A stretch of DNA of 64,000 nucleotides from Streptococcus sciuri. GTDB lineage: Bacteria > Bacillota > Bacilli > Lactobacillales > Streptococcaceae. The notes below the pieces were generated by a model. It made no database searches. It was not told the DNA's origin and saw nothing but the letters and a program-made list of their open reading frames with translations. Positions within the stretch are counted from its first letter, which is position 1, and every line of letters begins with the position of its first letter. Location: positions 1 through 64,000 of the forward strand of contig NZ_JANUXX010000008.1 in assembly GCF_024814375.1 (NCBI RefSeq), given 5' to 3'. Position numbers and translations under genes: made by a program. Below are positions 7,500-17,656 of this stretch, in pieces.

Positions 7500-7928
7500 C
7501 TAACCTCCCATAAGGTGCGCATAGGCAGGATTATAGTATATGAAAGGTGATAAGGACTGCTTTGTTATAGATTGTATATAACCATTCACCATAACATTTG
7601 TGACATGATTAATAGTAGAGGTTGTTTGCAAAGCTCGCCATTCCCCTGTAGCAGAATTTTGATAGAAACTATAAGGATCTGCAGCATACTTCTAAATCCA
7701 ACGTCCCCCATTTTCAAATGGAAGGTTAATATATACCAAATAGCGGGCTATAGTGGGCAAAATCCCCTCCCATGTCTGTAACAATAGCTTCTTTGATATT
7801 AAATGCATATAATTCCGACAATGTCACATGAGGAAGAGCGTCAGTTTGTTCATCCGCATAAACTGACGGAGCTACAAAAGGTAGAACTATCCACACTAAT
7901 AGAAGTAATTTAACAATACTTTTTTCAT
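7500..7928 (-). pseudogene. Decayed secreted peptide (putative bacteriocin) gene
   Basis: Read from the ATG at 7928, an early frameshift separates MKK from a clear signal peptide (SIVKLLLLVWIVLPFVAPSVYA) and mature part starting DEQTDALPHVTLSELY. A second frameshift follows FAHYSPLFGIY, and an in-frame TAG interrupts ENGGRWI*KYAADPYSFY. The frame then runs open to PAYAHLMGG and a stop two bases before the immunity gene. The layout (signal peptide, small mature protein, adjacent immunity gene) suggests a bacteriocin, but no YGNGV motif is present and I do not recognise the family. At least three lesions make it nonfunctional. Confidence 0.65.
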
Positions 7929-7939
7929 ATTATGCACTC

Positions 7940-8097
7940 TTTCTAAAGTAAATTAGTGAAAACAATATATAGAAAGTTGGGAAATACAAATATAGTTTCC
8001 GTTGATTTTCCCTCCCAGCGCAGTTCCCATTTTCTAAAAGAAGTATAATATATGTCTATCAAAATATAAACGATTACTTATCAGTGATTTCAATCGA
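7940..8097. other. AT-rich spacer upstream of the decayed peptide gene
   Basis: No ORF is visible. It should contain the promoter of the decayed peptide gene, but I could not assign a well-spaced -35/-10 pair. Confidence 0.4.
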
Positions 8098-8120
8098 AAA
8101 AGAGACGCTATCGTCTCTCT
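8098..8120 (-). terminator. smpB terminator
   Basis: AGAGACG (8101-8107) pairs with CGTCTCT (8112-8118); on the minus strand a T run follows. It ends the long era-to-smpB gene series. Confidence 0.8.
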
Positions 8121-8129
8121 TTGAAGGTT

Positions 8130-8597
8130 TTATCGTCCATTAAAAGCTTTCATCTGTCTAGCGATGTTGCGGTCTTGCTCACGGCGTTTGATAGTTTCAC
8201 GTTTGTCGTAGTCGTGTTTTCCTTTAGCAAGTCCGATAAGAACCTTAGCGAAGCCATTTTTGATATAGACTTTGAGGGGGACAAGGGTCATGCCAGTCCC
8301 TTTTAGCTCATCTTCTAATTTTGCGATTTCACGTTTTTTTAAGAGCAATTTTCGTGTTCTATCAGGGTCTTGATTCCAGATATTACCCTGATCATAGGGT
8401 GTGATGTAGACATTAATCAGCCAAGCTTCACCGTTTTTAATCTGAGCGTAGCCATCTTTTAGGGTGATTCTTGCGGAACGGATACTTTTAATCTCTGTCC
8501 CCGTCAAAACCAATCCCGCCTCAACGGTATCCACAATGATATAATCATGCCTTGCTTTTTTATTTTGTGCAAGTGCCTTATCTTTTGTTGTCGCCAT
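8130..8597 (-). CDS. smpB: SsrA (tmRNA)-binding protein SmpB
   Basis: Binds tmRNA and the ribosome to rescue stalled translation and tag incomplete proteins. The protein has 155 residues, the usual streptococcal length. Motifs include the [20 protein letters not shown] oligonucleotide-binding fold, [17 protein letters not shown] and the basic C-terminal tail ([19 protein letters not shown]). ATG 8597 was chosen because GGAGG precedes it; the frame opens four codons earlier. It follows rnr by 20 bases, and RNase R and SmpB act together in trans-translation. Confidence 0.95.
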   Translation of the reverse strand: MATTKDKALAQNKKARHDYIIVDTVEAGLVLTGTEIKSIRSARITLKDGYAQIKNGEAWLINVYITPYDQGNIWNQDPDRTRKLLLKKREIAKLEDELKGTGMTLVPLKVYIKNGFAKVLIGLAKGKHDYDKRETIKRREQDRNIARQMKAFNGR

Positions 8598-8617
8598 CTC
8601 TACCTCCACTATCAGCT

Positions 8618-10936
8618 TTAGCGCTTACCTTTTTGCTTTTTATATGCGACATCTTTGTAAAAGAGCTTCTTCTTATTTTTACCTTTTTTATCGCCCTGTT
8701 CTTTTTTACGATTAGAAGCGTACGTTTCTTTCGAATAACGTGGTTTTCTGCGTTTATCATCCTTTTTATCGTTCTTGTCCTTAGGTACTTTTTCCACCAC
8801 ATCAAACTCACTTGGTAAATACTCAAAGTCAATGTCGCCTGTTTCCTTGTCTGATCGAACGAGTTTAACTCGGATTTGCTGTCCAACCTTAAAGACCTTA
8901 CCAGACTTCTCACCATGAAGAGACATTGTACGCTCATTGTAGTAGTAAAATTCTGACAGAGTTGTGATATGGATGAGTCCTTCTATAGTATTTGGTAGCT
9001 CGACAAACAAACCAAATTTGACAACACTTGCTACCACTGCATCAAATTCTTCACCAACATGTTCTTCCATGTACTCAGCTTTCTTCATCGCCTCAACAAC
9101 TCGTTCCGCATCAATCGCACGTCTCTCTAGGCTTGAGGTCTGACTAGCAATCTCAGGAATTTTAGATGCAAAATGCTCTGCATTGTCTTTTCTCTCCAGA
9201 CTATACTCACGAATCATACGATGCACTAAAAGATCTGGATAACGGCGAATAGGACTGGTAAAATGTGTGTAATAATCTGCTGCTAAACCATAATGCCCAT
9301 AATTATGCTCAGAATAGCGCGCCTGTTGCATGGATCGTAACAACATCGTAGACAACACATCACTCCCTGGTTTTCCCTCCACCTTTTTCATAAAATCTTG
9401 TAAAGCTGGCTGGCTAATCTTATTTGCCGTACCTCTGATAGGTACACCAAAGAGACTAGCGTAATCCATGAATTTCTGCAATTTTTCAGATTTTGGTTCC
9501 TCATGAATACGGTAAATGAAAGGCAAGTGTTGTCTTGTAAAATGTTCAGCTACCGTTTCATTAGCAACCAACATAAAAGATTCAATCATGCGCTCTGCAA
9601 GTCCACGCTCCCGCAAGATAATATCAACTGGGAAACCATTCTTATCGACGAGAATCTTAGCTTCCTGTGTGTCAAAATTCAGCGCTCCACGAGAAATTCT
9701 CATATCCTCTAAAATATTATGTAAAGCTACCATATAGTGGATGCTCTCAACAATAGGTTGATAACTGTCTATCAGCTCCTTGTGGCCTGCAATAATCTGA
9801 TTGACATCGCTATAGGTCATTCGGAACGTTGTCTTGATAACAGATTGACAAATCTGATGTGAGACCACTTTCCCTTTAGGAGTAATCTCCATGAGACAAG
9901 ACTGCGTTAAACGCTCAACGTTAGGGTTAAGAGAGCAGATACCATTTGACAAGCGCTCTGGTAACATAGGTACCACGCGATCCGTTACATAAACAGATGT
10001 TCCTCGACTGAGAGCTTCACGATCAAGCGCAGAGCCTTCTTTAACATAATAAGATACATCAGCGATATGGACACCTAGCTCAAAGTTACCATTGCCTAGT
10101 TTCTTGATATGAACCGCATCATCAAGATCCTTGGCATCCGCTCCATCAATGGTAAAAGTTATCTCATCTCTCAAATCAACACGTCCTACCAAGTCCTTAT
10201 CTGTCGGACAATCAGGAACAGCTTTGGCTTCTTTTAAGACGTCCTCTGGAAATGCAGATACGATGTCCATAGATTCCAATACCTCTAGCACATCGATTCC
10301 TACATCATCCTTGTGTCCAATAATATCACGTACACTGGCTACAAAATAATCATGATGCTTAGTGGGATATTTCTCAATTGCCACCTTGATAATCTCCGTA
10401 CCATCTAGGACAATCGGTTCTTTTTTGATATAGATTTTTTGTGTAATTTTCTGGTTTTTAGAGGTGATATAACCAGCGTATTTGGGATGTTCATCATCAA
10501 GGACAAACTTACCAACAACTGTTTTTAGACTACGCTCTATAATCGTAACCACACGTGCTTCTGCCGCCGTACCTTTTAGACGGTTAGCAGGCTTTTTAAT
10601 AATCGCTTCAACGACATCACCGTCCACAGCGTAGCCTACATCGCCTCGCCCAATAAACAAATCTTCCTCGTCATCATCTACTACCAAAAATCCAAAACCT
10701 GCCTTATTAGCTCGAAAAGTCCCTGTCACAGTCACTTCTTTTTTGGTTTCTTTTTTAGCACGAAAAGAGAGATAACCAGCATCATCAAAATGGATAAGAC
10801 CTTTACTCTCTAAGTAAGAGATGTCCTTTATCAACTTTGGAAAAGCTTTACTACCTGTCATCTCAAAAGCAACTGCCAAATCGTTAACACGGATTTTACC
10901 TTCTTTTTTTAGATAATCTAATATACGTTCTTTCAT
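8618..10936 (-). CDS. rnr: Ribonuclease R
   Basis: Processive 3'-to-5' exoribonuclease of the RNB family that degrades structured RNA, including defective mRNA during trans-translation. The 772-residue protein shows an N-terminal helix-turn-helix (1-60), cold-shock-like domains, the RNB catalytic domain with the Asp cluster in [13 protein letters not shown], an S1 domain (about 645-725, [21 protein letters not shown]) and a lysine-rich tail. It lies between secG and smpB. A hairpin with a T run separates it from secG, so expression may depend on partial readthrough or its own promoter. Confidence 0.95.
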   Translation of the reverse strand: MKERILDYLKKEGKIRVNDLAVAFEMTGSKAFPKLIKDISYLESKGLIHFDDAGYLSFRAKKETKKEVTVTGTFRANKAGFGFLVVDDDEEDLFIGRGDVGYAVDGDVVEAIIKKPANRLKGTAAEARVVTIIERSLKTVVGKFVLDDEHPKYAGYITSKNQKITQKIYIKKEPIVLDGTEIIKVAIEKYPTKHHDYFVASVRDIIGHKDDVGIDVLEVLESMDIVSAFPEDVLKEAKAVPDCPTDKDLVGRVDLRDEITFTIDGADAKDLDDAVHIKKLGNGNFELGVHIADVSYYVKEGSALDREALSRGTSVYVTDRVVPMLPERLSNGICSLNPNVERLTQSCLMEITPKGKVVSHQICQSVIKTTFRMTYSDVNQIIAGHKELIDSYQPIVESIHYMVALHNILEDMRISRGALNFDTQEAKILVDKNGFPVDIILRERGLAERMIESFMLVANETVAEHFTRQHLPFIYRIHEEPKSEKLQKFMDYASLFGVPIRGTANKISQPALQDFMKKVEGKPGSDVLSTMLLRSMQQARYSEHNYGHYGLAADYYTHFTSPIRRYPDLLVHRMIREYSLERKDNAEHFASKIPEIASQTSSLERRAIDAERVVEAMKKAEYMEEHVGEEFDAVVASVVKFGLFVELPNTIEGLIHITTLSEFYYYNERTMSLHGEKSGKVFKVGQQIRVKLVRSDKETGDIDFEYLPSEFDVVEKVPKDKNDKKDDKRRKPRYSKETYASNRKKEQGDKKGKNKKKLFYKDVAYKKQKGKR

Positions 10937-10973
10937 ATGTTCTCAATTCTATTTCGATTTTGGAGGAAAAAGA

Positions 10974-11003
10974 TAAAAAAGGAGCCAGACGTCGGTCAAG
11001 CTC
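10974..11003 (-). terminator. Attenuator-like terminator between secG and rnr
   Basis: On the minus strand GAGCTTGAC and GTCTGGCTC form a 9-bp stem with one mismatch and a G-U pair, followed by CTTTTTT. It lies just after the secG stop and could reduce readthrough into rnr. Confidence 0.6.
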
Positions 11004-11008
11004 ACCTA

Positions 11009-11245
11009 TTACTTACTTGATAAAACTACAAGTGCTAGAGCAATTGCTAACCAGAAAAAAACTAGAATTGCTGTCAAACGTTGCATAAACGCTTCAAATC
11101 CACGTGCCTTGGTACGTTCAAAAAGAGCTTCTGAACCACTACTATCAAACACATTGCTACTTGGATTTTTCTGAGGTTGCATAAAGACTGCAATGATAAT
11201 CACTGCCGACAAAATAAGTAACAAGGTCAAGAGTAATTTATACAT
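11009..11245 (-). CDS. secG: Preprotein translocase subunit SecG
   Basis: Small auxiliary subunit of the SecYEG channel in the cytoplasmic membrane. The 78-residue protein has two hydrophobic segments (about 2-22 and 54-76) separated by a Gly/Ser-rich loop ending SEALFERTKARGFEAFMQR, typical of SecG. SD GGAGGAGA lies close to the ATG. It is between rpmG and rnr in the conserved streptococcal order. Confidence 0.92.
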   Translation of the reverse strand: MYKLLLTLLLILSAVIIIAVFMQPQKNPSSNVFDSSGSEALFERTKARGFEAFMQRLTAILVFFWLAIALALVVLSSK

Positions 11246-11291
11246 GTTATCTCCTCCACACTAGTCACTCTCCATTGTATCATAAAGCACC

Positions 11292-11438
11292 CTAACTTTC
11301 AATATGTAAAGTGACTTTTCTCTCTTTAGGACAATACTTGGGAACTTGAATTTTTTCAGGATGGGTTTGCTTATTTTTGCTGGTTAGATAATTGCGCCTA
11401 CCACATGAAGTACAGACCAGATTGATTTTAACTCTCAC
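11292..11438 (-). CDS. rpmG: 50S ribosomal protein L33
   Basis: Short gene encoding 48 residues ([20 protein letters not shown] to TLHIES). It is the L33 protein of the large subunit. The start is GTG, overlapping the pmrA stop by four bases (GTGA), with AAGGA about 6 bases upstream. The first zinc-type pair is present (CTSC), but the second pair is reduced to CPKE, so only three cysteines remain; canonical zinc-binding L33 has four. This places it between the C+ and C- forms. Streptococci usually have more than one L33 copy. Confidence 0.88.
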   Translation of the reverse strand: MRVKINLVCTSCGRRNYLTSKNKQTHPEKIQVPKYCPKERKVTLHIES

Positions 11439-12643
11439 ACGATTTCCTTCACTCTAAGATATTTTCTAAAATTGATTAAACTCCACAAAAAGTTGACAAA
11501 AACAATGCCACATGTCACAAAAAAGACTGAACGATAACCTAGACTCGCTGCTACATTTGAACCAACCATTGGTCCTAGAACTTGACCTAGATAGCTAAAC
11601 ATCTGATTGTAGCTAAAAATCCTTGAAATTCCAGCTTTTGGTGTGATTTTAGTAAGAAGTGAATTGATACTTGGCATGAGAGACCCTGTTCCAAATCCGT
11701 AGAGAAAACGCAAAAGCCCCAATTGTAATGGTGTTGTAGCTAGCGCACAGAGAAAGTACATGCAAAAACTGTAAAAAAGAGCGATAAGTAGCAAACGATG
11801 GTTACCAATACGATCTCCCAAACGACCTAGATACGGACTGCTAAGCATACTCGAAAAGCCCATGGCAGAGACAATAAATCCAGAGACAAACATGAGATTT
11901 TCCTTTTGCCCCAAGTGGCGTATATAAAGCGTCAGAATCGGTGAAACGGACTGTGCAGAGACTTGGATAATCATACTCGTAATAAAAAGTCCAATCAAGA
12001 TCTGTAAACTTTTTGCCTTCTTAAAAACCTCCCTAGTCGGCATAGTCTTTTCATGAGAGATAGGCTCAAAGTCCTCTCTGATGAAAAAGATCGTCATCAA
12101 ACTGCAAATTAAGAGGAGGAAACCAACCAGTAAAAAAACACGACGAATCCCTAGCCATTCAGCTAAAATACCACCCAACAAAGGTCCGATAAGAGCACCA
12201 CCGGTCACACCAGTTGCCAGTGTCCCAAGAGCATACCCAGAATGTTGCTTGGGTGCTTGCGAGGCAATCAATGCCGTAGAATTTGGTACATAGCCTGCAA
12301 ACATCCCGTTTAATACTCTAAGAAATAGCAACCAGTGGACATTAGGTACAAAGGCAAGTCCACCCATCGTTAACGTCATAACTAGCCCCGCTCGCACCAT
12401 CATAGGTTTACGTCCGTAACGATCGGCAAGCCACCCCCAAAGCGGTGCTACCAAAGCAGAAGCTAACGCAGACAAAGACACAGCAAGTCCTGCATACAAC
12501 TCAACCAGTCCTTGTGGCGCACCTAGGTTCTCTACATATAGAACCATAAAGGGCATCACCAAAGAAAAACTGGCACCTGTGAAGAAATTCCCTAACCAAG
12601 CAATTTTCAAATTTTGTCGCCAATTCACCGTCTCGATTGGCAT
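11435..12643 (-). CDS. pmrA: MFS multidrug efflux pump PmrA-like
   Basis: Major-facilitator drug-proton antiporter of 402 residues with about 12 transmembrane helices. The [13 protein letters not shown] loop (about 65-77) is the MFS signature A, and [15 protein letters not shown] resembles the drug-antiporter motif C. It is equivalent in place and type to pneumococcal PmrA, a NorA-like pump for fluoroquinolones and dyes. It lies 29 bases after coaE and overlaps rpmG by four bases, so it is translated within the era-to-smpB series. Actual substrates cannot be read from sequence. Confidence 0.85.
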   Translation of the reverse strand: MPIETVNWRQNLKIAWLGNFFTGASFSLVMPFMVLYVENLGAPQGLVELYAGLAVSLSALASALVAPLWGWLADRYGRKPMMVRAGLVMTLTMGGLAFVPNVHWLLFLRVLNGMFAGYVPNSTALIASQAPKQHSGYALGTLATGVTGGALIGPLLGGILAEWLGIRRVFLLVGFLLLICSLMTIFFIREDFEPISHEKTMPTREVFKKAKSLQILIGLFITSMIIQVSAQSVSPILTLYIRHLGQKENLMFVSGFIVSAMGFSSMLSSPYLGRLGDRIGNHRLLLIALFYSFCMYFLCALATTPLQLGLLRFLYGFGTGSLMPSINSLLTKITPKAGISRIFSYNQMFSYLGQVLGPMVGSNVAASLGYRSVFFVTCGIVFVNFLWSLINFRKYLRVKEIV

Positions 12644-12672
12644 ATCATCATCTTCTTTCTACATTAATTTTT

Positions 12673-13278
12673 TTATTGCGACTTATCAAGTGCTAATTGT
12701 GCTAAAAGAGCGTTTACCTTCTTTTTCAGCTCTTTTTTTGTGCCGTTATTGTCAATGACAATGTCGGCAAAGGTCTTCTTTTTATCAAGAGATAACTGGC
12801 TACTGAGACGCTTTTGTGCCTGTTCATCAGTATAGTGATTCCGCTCTTTAAGACGCTCAAGCTGTGTTTTTTTATCCACATAAACCAACCAAATAGCATC
12901 AAACCAGTCCGTATATCCTCCCTCTATCAAAAGCGGAATATCCATAAAAAAGAGGGGCTCACGTCCTGATAGTCTATCCCGTGCTTGTGCCAATTCTTCT
13001 CGGATAATATTATCTTGTAGCTGAGATAAAAGCAACAAATTGCTAGGATTACCAAACATCATCTCCGCTAATCTTGAACGATGAAGCTCTCCTGTATCAT
13101 CTAGGATAGACTCACCAAAATGTTCAACCAACACTTGATAGAGCTTACCACCTTTTCTTTGTAAACTGTGAACTATCTTATCAGCATCAATAACCTGATA
13201 GCCTAACTCACGCAGTAACTCCACTACTGTGGATTTCCCTGACGCGATACCTCCTGTTATTCCAATAATGTTACTCAT
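12673..13278 (-). CDS. coaE: Dephospho-CoA kinase
   Basis: Catalyses the last step of coenzyme A synthesis, phosphorylating dephospho-CoA with ATP. The 201-residue protein has the P-loop GGIASGKS (9-16), VIDADKIVH with the catalytic Asp, and [10 protein letters not shown] chose ATG 13278, which overlaps the mutM stop as ATGA and matches family length; the frame opens seven codons earlier at a TTG. Translational coupling to mutM is likely. Confidence 0.94.
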   Translation of the reverse strand: MSNIIGITGGIASGKSTVVELLRELGYQVIDADKIVHSLQRKGGKLYQVLVEHFGESILDDTGELHRSRLAEMMFGNPSNLLLLSQLQDNIIREELAQARDRLSGREPLFFMDIPLLIEGGYTDWFDAIWLVYVDKKTQLERLKERNHYTDEQAQKRLSSQLSLDKKKTFADIVIDNNGTKKELKKKVNALLAQLALDKSQ

Positions 13279-14096
13279 CTTTTCTGACAGAACGGACAAA
13301 AATGCGTTCCTCTTCCTCCAACCTTGATTTTCTCAATAGGTGTAGCACAACGAGGACAGGGCACACCTGTTTTGCCATAAACTTTCAGGTGGTCTTGCAT
13401 AGTACCGTCCTCACCAAAGGCATTGCGATAGGTACGAATAGTAGAACCACCTTTTGCGATAGCTAACTGTAAGATACGAATAATATCATCGTGCAATTGC
13501 TCTACCTCTGTAGCTTTTAGACTACTTGCTTGACGTTCTGGATTAATACGACTTGCCCAAAGAACCTCATCCACATAGATATTTCCAAGTCCACTCACCA
13601 AAGTTTGATCAAGAAGCAGTGGCTTTATAGACTTATGATAACGAGCAAGATTACTCCTAAAAGGTTCTAGCAAAAAATCTTCCTTAGTCGGCTCTGGTCC
13701 GATTTTTTTGCGTTCAAAATATGCTAACAATTGTGACTTTGCCAAAAGTTCAAAAGTGCCGAACTTTCTGACATCTTGATAAACCAAAGTTGACCCATCA
13801 TCGAGACTAAAAAAGAGATGAAAGTGTTTATTTTCTGGCACTTGTTCAGAAAAAAGCAAGTACTTGCCTTCCATACGTAAATGGGAGATGATAACCTTCT
13901 TATCAAGCTCAAAAATTAAGTATTTACCACGACGCTTCACTGCTTGAAAGGTTTGACCCAACAATTCATGTTGAAAATCCTGACTACCAAGTTTGACCAG
14001 TCGAGGAACCTTTATCATCACATCTTTGATTGTTCTTCCGACAATCAAATTCTCCAACCCTCGTCTGACGGTCTCAACTTCTGGAAGTTCTGGCAT
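13275..14096 (-). CDS. mutM: Formamidopyrimidine-DNA glycosylase
   Basis: Bifunctional base-excision repair enzyme (Fpg) that removes 8-oxoguanine and cleaves the abasic site. The 273-residue protein begins [10 protein letters not shown], giving the catalytic P2 and E3. Lys of the GKYLIF segment and the C-terminal zinc finger (C247, C250, C267, C270) are intact. ATG 14096 is required so that Pro2 is N-terminal after Met removal; GTGAGG precedes it. It overlaps coaE by four bases. Confidence 0.96.
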   Translation of the reverse strand: MPELPEVETVRRGLENLIVGRTIKDVMIKVPRLVKLGSQDFQHELLGQTFQAVKRRGKYLIFELDKKVIISHLRMEGKYLLFSEQVPENKHFHLFFSLDDGSTLVYQDVRKFGTFELLAKSQLLAYFERKKIGPEPTKEDFLLEPFRSNLARYHKSIKPLLLDQTLVSGLGNIYVDEVLWASRINPERQASSLKATEVEQLHDDIIRILQLAIAKGGSTIRTYRNAFGEDGTMQDHLKVYGKTGVPCPRCATPIEKIKVGGRGTHFCPFCQKR

Positions 14097-14108
14097 GGAC
14101 ATCCTCAC

Positions 14109-14247
14109 TTTCTATAGTTAGTCATCAAAAGTCAAAACAAGAGAGTGCACAACAGCACACTCACACTCCATTTTTAACCTATTCATTCTATCATAAATTT
14201 AGCTAAAGTGCATGAAAGAAAACTACTATTCCTACCTTTACAACCAT
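14109..14247 (-). other. mutM leader region
   Basis: Noncoding stretch between the era stop/promoter and mutM. GAGTGTGC and GTGCACTC near 14143-14162 can form an 8-bp hairpin with two G-U pairs but only a weak T run. It may be a weak terminator or leader structure. Confidence 0.4.
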
Positions 14248-14275
14248 AAAATAGTTTGACAAAATCTGTCGTCAA
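14248..14275 (-). promoter_or_regulatory. Promoter ahead of mutM
   Basis: Minus-strand TTGACG (14275-14270), 16-bp spacer and TATTTT (14253-14248). The inverted repeat TTTGAC...GTCAAA spans the -35 and spacer, so it may also be an operator. Confidence 0.5.
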
Positions 14276-14281
14276 ACTGTC

Positions 14282-15178
14282 TTAATATTCTTTCTTATTG
14301 TAACCAAAGTCTGCAAGATCAAGCTTTTTGTCTCGCCAGTTTTTCTTGACTTTAACCCAAGTTTCAAGATACACTTTATCACCCAACATAAGCTCAATAT
14401 CACGTCTAGCAAGACTACCAATTTTCTTGAGCATAGCACCTTTTTTACCAATAACAATGCCTTTTTGGCTGTCACGTTCGACCATAATCGTCGCTCTAAT
14501 ATGTACTTTATCTGTCTCCTCATCTCGCTTCATGCTCTCTACCACCACTGCTACAGAGTGGGGGACTTCTTCGCGAGTCAGCAACAACACTTTTTCACGA
14601 ATCATCTCAGATACCAAAAAGCGTTCAGGATGGTCAGTAATCTGATCAGTTGGAAAATACTGAATTCCCTCCTCGAGATTGCTTTTGAGAATGTCTATTA
14701 GCCTTGGGATGTTATTGCCCTGCAGAGCTGAAATAGGTACAATTTCCTTAAAACTCATCTGACTGTTAAAATCCTCAATCTTCTCCAGAAGAGCATTTGG
14801 ATGTACCTTGTCGATTTTATTGATGATAAGTATCACAGGTAACTTAGCCGCCTTTAGGCGCTCTATAATCATATCATCACCTTTTCCACGAGCTTCATCT
14901 GCTGGTACCATGAAAAGAACCGTATCTACCTCACGCAACGTACTATAGGCAGACTCTACCATAAAATCACCTAGCGCCGTCTTTGGCTTATGGATACCCG
15001 GAGTATCAATAAAGACAATCTGCTCATTTTCTGTCGTGTAAATCCCCATAATCTTATTACGAGTAGTCTGAGCTTTATCACTCATGATGGCAATCTTCTG
15101 CCCTATGACATGATTTAAAAAAGTAGATTTGCCTACATTTGGACGACCCAAAATCGCTACAAAACCTGATTTAAACAT
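14282..15178 (-). CDS. era: GTPase Era
   Basis: Essential Ras-like GTPase that binds the 3' end of 16S rRNA and assists 30S maturation. The 298-residue protein has G1 GRPNVGKS (11-18), DTPGIHKP (G3), NKIDKV (G4) and a C-terminal KH RNA-binding domain ([16 protein letters not shown]). I chose ATG 15178, giving the normal N terminus ([11 protein letters not shown]); the longer frame adds 21 residues without family support. It follows dgkA and ybeY, a conserved ribosome-maturation cluster. Confidence 0.96.
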   Translation of the reverse strand: MFKSGFVAILGRPNVGKSTFLNHVIGQKIAIMSDKAQTTRNKIMGIYTTENEQIVFIDTPGIHKPKTALGDFMVESAYSTLREVDTVLFMVPADEARGKGDDMIIERLKAAKLPVILIINKIDKVHPNALLEKIEDFNSQMSFKEIVPISALQGNNIPRLIDILKSNLEEGIQYFPTDQITDHPERFLVSEMIREKVLLLTREEVPHSVAVVVESMKRDEETDKVHIRATIMVERDSQKGIVIGKKGAMLKKIGSLARRDIELMLGDKVYLETWVKVKKNWRDKKLDLADFGYNKKEY

Positions 15179-15206
15179 ATATATATTAACTCTTCCTTTA
15201 TTCTTT

Positions 15207-15608
15207 CTATCTAAAGATAAGCTTAAGTACCTTTGGCACAAAGATAATCAATCCTGTCAACACAGCATAGCAAGAAACAACTAGTACTGCTCCTGCTGCC
15301 ATATCCTTTGCATTTTTAGCTAAAAGTGAAAAGTGATAACCACTAGCTAAGTCCACTACATTTTCAAGAGCAGAGTTAATCATCTCAAAAGCTACAACTA
15401 AAAAAATACTCAATAGTAAAAATAACCAATCAATAGCCGATACTTGAAAAATAAAGCCAGCAATAATCACAAGGATAGCTGTCACCATGTGCTTACGCAT
15501 GTTGCGTTCTTCCTTAAACGCTGTCTCTATTCCTGTCATGGCGAACTCTATGCTAGTTAGTAAATCACGGTTTTTCCATTTTTTTTGATTATTGTCTTGT
15601 AAGTCCAT
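15207..15608 (-). CDS. dgkA: Diacylglycerol/undecaprenol kinase
   Basis: Small integral membrane kinase of 133 residues. In Gram-positives DgkA-type enzymes mainly phosphorylate undecaprenol to recycle the wall lipid carrier; the S. mutans homologue is linked to acid tolerance. Three transmembrane helices are visible, with the conserved EERNMRKH and [14 protein letters not shown] active-site segments and a following AKDMAAGAV. The start overlaps the end of ybeY by 20 bases. Confidence 0.92.
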   Translation of the reverse strand: MDLQDNNQKKWKNRDLLTSIEFAMTGIETAFKEERNMRKHMVTAILVIIAGFIFQVSAIDWLFLLLSIFLVVAFEMINSALENVVDLASGYHFSLLAKNAKDMAAGAVLVVSCYAVLTGLIIFVPKVLKLIFR

Positions 15609-16086
15609 AGGCGCTCAAAATCTCTTCTTGTAGCGTAAACATTTCTTCTTCTTCTTTTGGTGTGTAGTGATCATAACCATTGATGTGTAAAAATCCATGC
15701 ACTGCTAAAAAACCCATTTCTCGCTCAAAAGAGTGACCATAGGCATGCGCTTGCTCGTATGCCTTGTCCACAGAGATAAAAAGCTCCCCAATATAGCTGT
15801 CAAACTCTGCCATCATTTCAGCCAATTCTGGATTAGAGTCCAGCATTTCCTCATCTATGGAAACCTCCTCATCTGGCTTATACTCCAAGCTGATGACATC
15901 CGTCGGACGATCAGTATTACGATAAGCGAGATTAAGCTCATGACTACGTTCATTCGTCACAAAGGTAACCCTCATTTCCTTATTCTCTTTTCCTATTTTT
16001 TCGGCTGCAAATTGCAACAATTCTATGGTTTGTTGTTTGATAGCTTCCGATACTTGATTGGTCTCATCAATCATTTCTACGTACAT
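15589..16086 (-). CDS. ybeY: rRNA maturation endoribonuclease YbeY
   Basis: Metal-dependent single-strand RNase involved in 16S rRNA 3'-end processing and ribosome quality control. The 165-residue protein carries the signature [11 protein letters not shown], giving zinc ligands H130, H134 and H140. PTDVISLEY near residue 61 is also conserved. It overlaps dgkA and follows phoH after about 100 bases. The neighbourhood phoH-ybeY-dgkA-era is a classic ribosome/RNA cluster. Confidence 0.95.
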   Translation of the reverse strand: MYVEMIDETNQVSEAIKQQTIELLQFAAEKIGKENKEMRVTFVTNERSHELNLAYRNTDRPTDVISLEYKPDEEVSIDEEMLDSNPELAEMMAEFDSYIGELFISVDKAYEQAHAYGHSFEREMGFLAVHGFLHINGYDHYTPKEEEEMFTLQEEILSAYGLTRQ

Positions 16087-16185
16087 CTTTTTTACTCACA
16101 TTCAACTATTTTATTAAATTTATTATACCATACTGGAATTTCAAAAGTCTCTTTAGAGGAAAACTGGTATAAATCTATCATAAAA

Positions 16186-17268
16186 TCAACTCTCATCTGT
16201 AGTCGGCAAGTTGCCAATTATTTCGTAATTGGTCAAACCTGATGAATACTGTTCTGTTTTGATTGTTTTAGTCTCTTCTGCTATCTCCTTATCCTCATAA
16301 GCCGTGATGATTTCAGCAACAACAGGGTGACGTACCACGTCTTTTGCAGATAAATAAATAAAGTCAATCTGTTCGATATTTTTGAGCTTTTCGGTCGCAT
16401 CAATCAAACCTGACTTAACATTACGGGGCAAGTCAATTTGACTAGTATCACCATTGACAATCATCTTAGAATTGAAACCAAGGCGTGTGAGAAACATTTT
16501 CATCTGCATAATAGTCGTATTTTGCGCTTCGTCAAGAATAACAAAAGCATCATCAAGTGTACGACCACGCATATAAGCAAGTGGAGCAATCTCAATAATC
16601 TCGCGTTCCATGAGACGTATCGTCTGATCTTTTCCAAGTATCCGATAAAGAGCATCATAAACTGGACGCAGATACGGATCCACTTTTTCTTTGAGATCAC
16701 CTGGTAAAAAACCAAGACTCTCACCAGCCTCAACAGCAGGACGTGTGAGAATAATGCGCTTAACTTGACCGCGCTTGAGCGCCATCACAGCTATGGTCAC
16801 TGCTAGAAAAGTCTTCCCCGTACCAGCTGGCCCTATACCAAAAACGATATCGTGCTTTTTGACGCTATCGATATAAACCTTTTGTCCAAGTGTTTTGACA
16901 CGAATAGGATTGCCATAATTATCTTTTATAATTTCTTCTTCATAGAGTGCCACAAACTTATCAATATTGTCTGTTTGCACCATATTAAGAGCGGTAACGA
17001 CGTCAGATGTATTGATTAACATACCACGTCCAACTAGCACTAACAGAGCATTAATGACGAGTCTTGCCTTCTCGACAGTCATTTTCTCACCGACAATCTG
17101 CACACGCTCAATTCGTGCGTGAATCGTCACACTTAATGCCTTTTCGATAACTTTCAAATGCCGTTCATTTGTTCCAAAGAGAATCATCATATCATCTGGA
17201 TGAGCTAATTGAATATCAATTGAGTAATCTTGCAAATTCTCTGTCTCCCTCACTCTATACCCTTTCAT
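16186..17268 (-). CDS. phoH: PhoH-like ATPase
   Basis: P-loop ATPase/putative RNA helicase of the PhoH (YbeZ) family, functionally linked to YbeY. The 360-residue protein has Walker A GPAGTGKT (146-153) and Walker B VILDEAQN (243-250), with an N-terminal KH-like region and LTRPAVEAGESLGFLPGDL between them. The C-terminal tail (about 325-360) is variable. It lies upstream of ybeY in the same direction. Confidence 0.93.
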   Translation of the reverse strand: MKGYRVRETENLQDYSIDIQLAHPDDMMILFGTNERHLKVIEKALSVTIHARIERVQIVGEKMTVEKARLVINALLVLVGRGMLINTSDVVTALNMVQTDNIDKFVALYEEEIIKDNYGNPIRVKTLGQKVYIDSVKKHDIVFGIGPAGTGKTFLAVTIAVMALKRGQVKRIILTRPAVEAGESLGFLPGDLKEKVDPYLRPVYDALYRILGKDQTIRLMEREIIEIAPLAYMRGRTLDDAFVILDEAQNTTIMQMKMFLTRLGFNSKMIVNGDTSQIDLPRNVKSGLIDATEKLKNIEQIDFIYLSAKDVVRHPVVAEIITAYEDKEIAEETKTIKTEQYSSGLTNYEIIGNLPTTDES

Positions 17269-17353
17269 TATATCATTTTATCAACTATGTGGTACGTAAA
17301 AATAATGGCTTACTATTTCAAAAACTTGATTTGATAGCAATCAGTTATCCTCT

Positions 17354-17569
17354 TCAATGTGCCAAGTACTCCTCCCAAATCTTATCAAAATCGCTCAAAT
17401 TAAAAGAAAAACTCGCTTCATCTTCCAGATAACGACTAATTGTCTCAAAGTCTGTACTATGCTTTGGAAAAGTTGTTTCTTCAAAGACAAAACCTGCTAG
17501 CTGAGATGTAGCACTTGTTGTTTTTGCATTTCTTTGGGTCATTAACCAAGTGTAAAATGATTTTCGCAT
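17354..17569 (-). CDS. YozE family protein (UPF0346)
   Basis: A 71-residue conserved Firmicute protein of unknown function with the YozE/SAM-like fold. It begins [14 protein letters not shown] and ends [11 protein letters not shown], both typical of the family, as is the TFPKHSTDF segment. It lies between the cvfB terminator and phoH. No catalytic residues are recognisable. Confidence 0.85.
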   Translation of the reverse strand: MRKSFYTWLMTQRNAKTTSATSQLAGFVFEETTFPKHSTDFETISRYLEDEASFSFNLSDFDKIWEEYLAH

Positions 17570-17604
17570 ACTCGTCTCCTTTTTTAAAGATGATTCTTAT
17601 TGTA

Positions 17605-17639
17605 ACAAAAAAGCTGTTTAGAGGAAACTCTCAACAGCT
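17605..17639 (-). terminator. cvfB terminator
   Basis: AGCTGTT (17612-17618) and AACAGCT (17633-17639) form the outer stem with an inner GAG/CTC pairing. A run of T follows on the minus strand. Confidence 0.8.
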
Positions 17640-17656
17640 CTCTTTCAACATTAATA

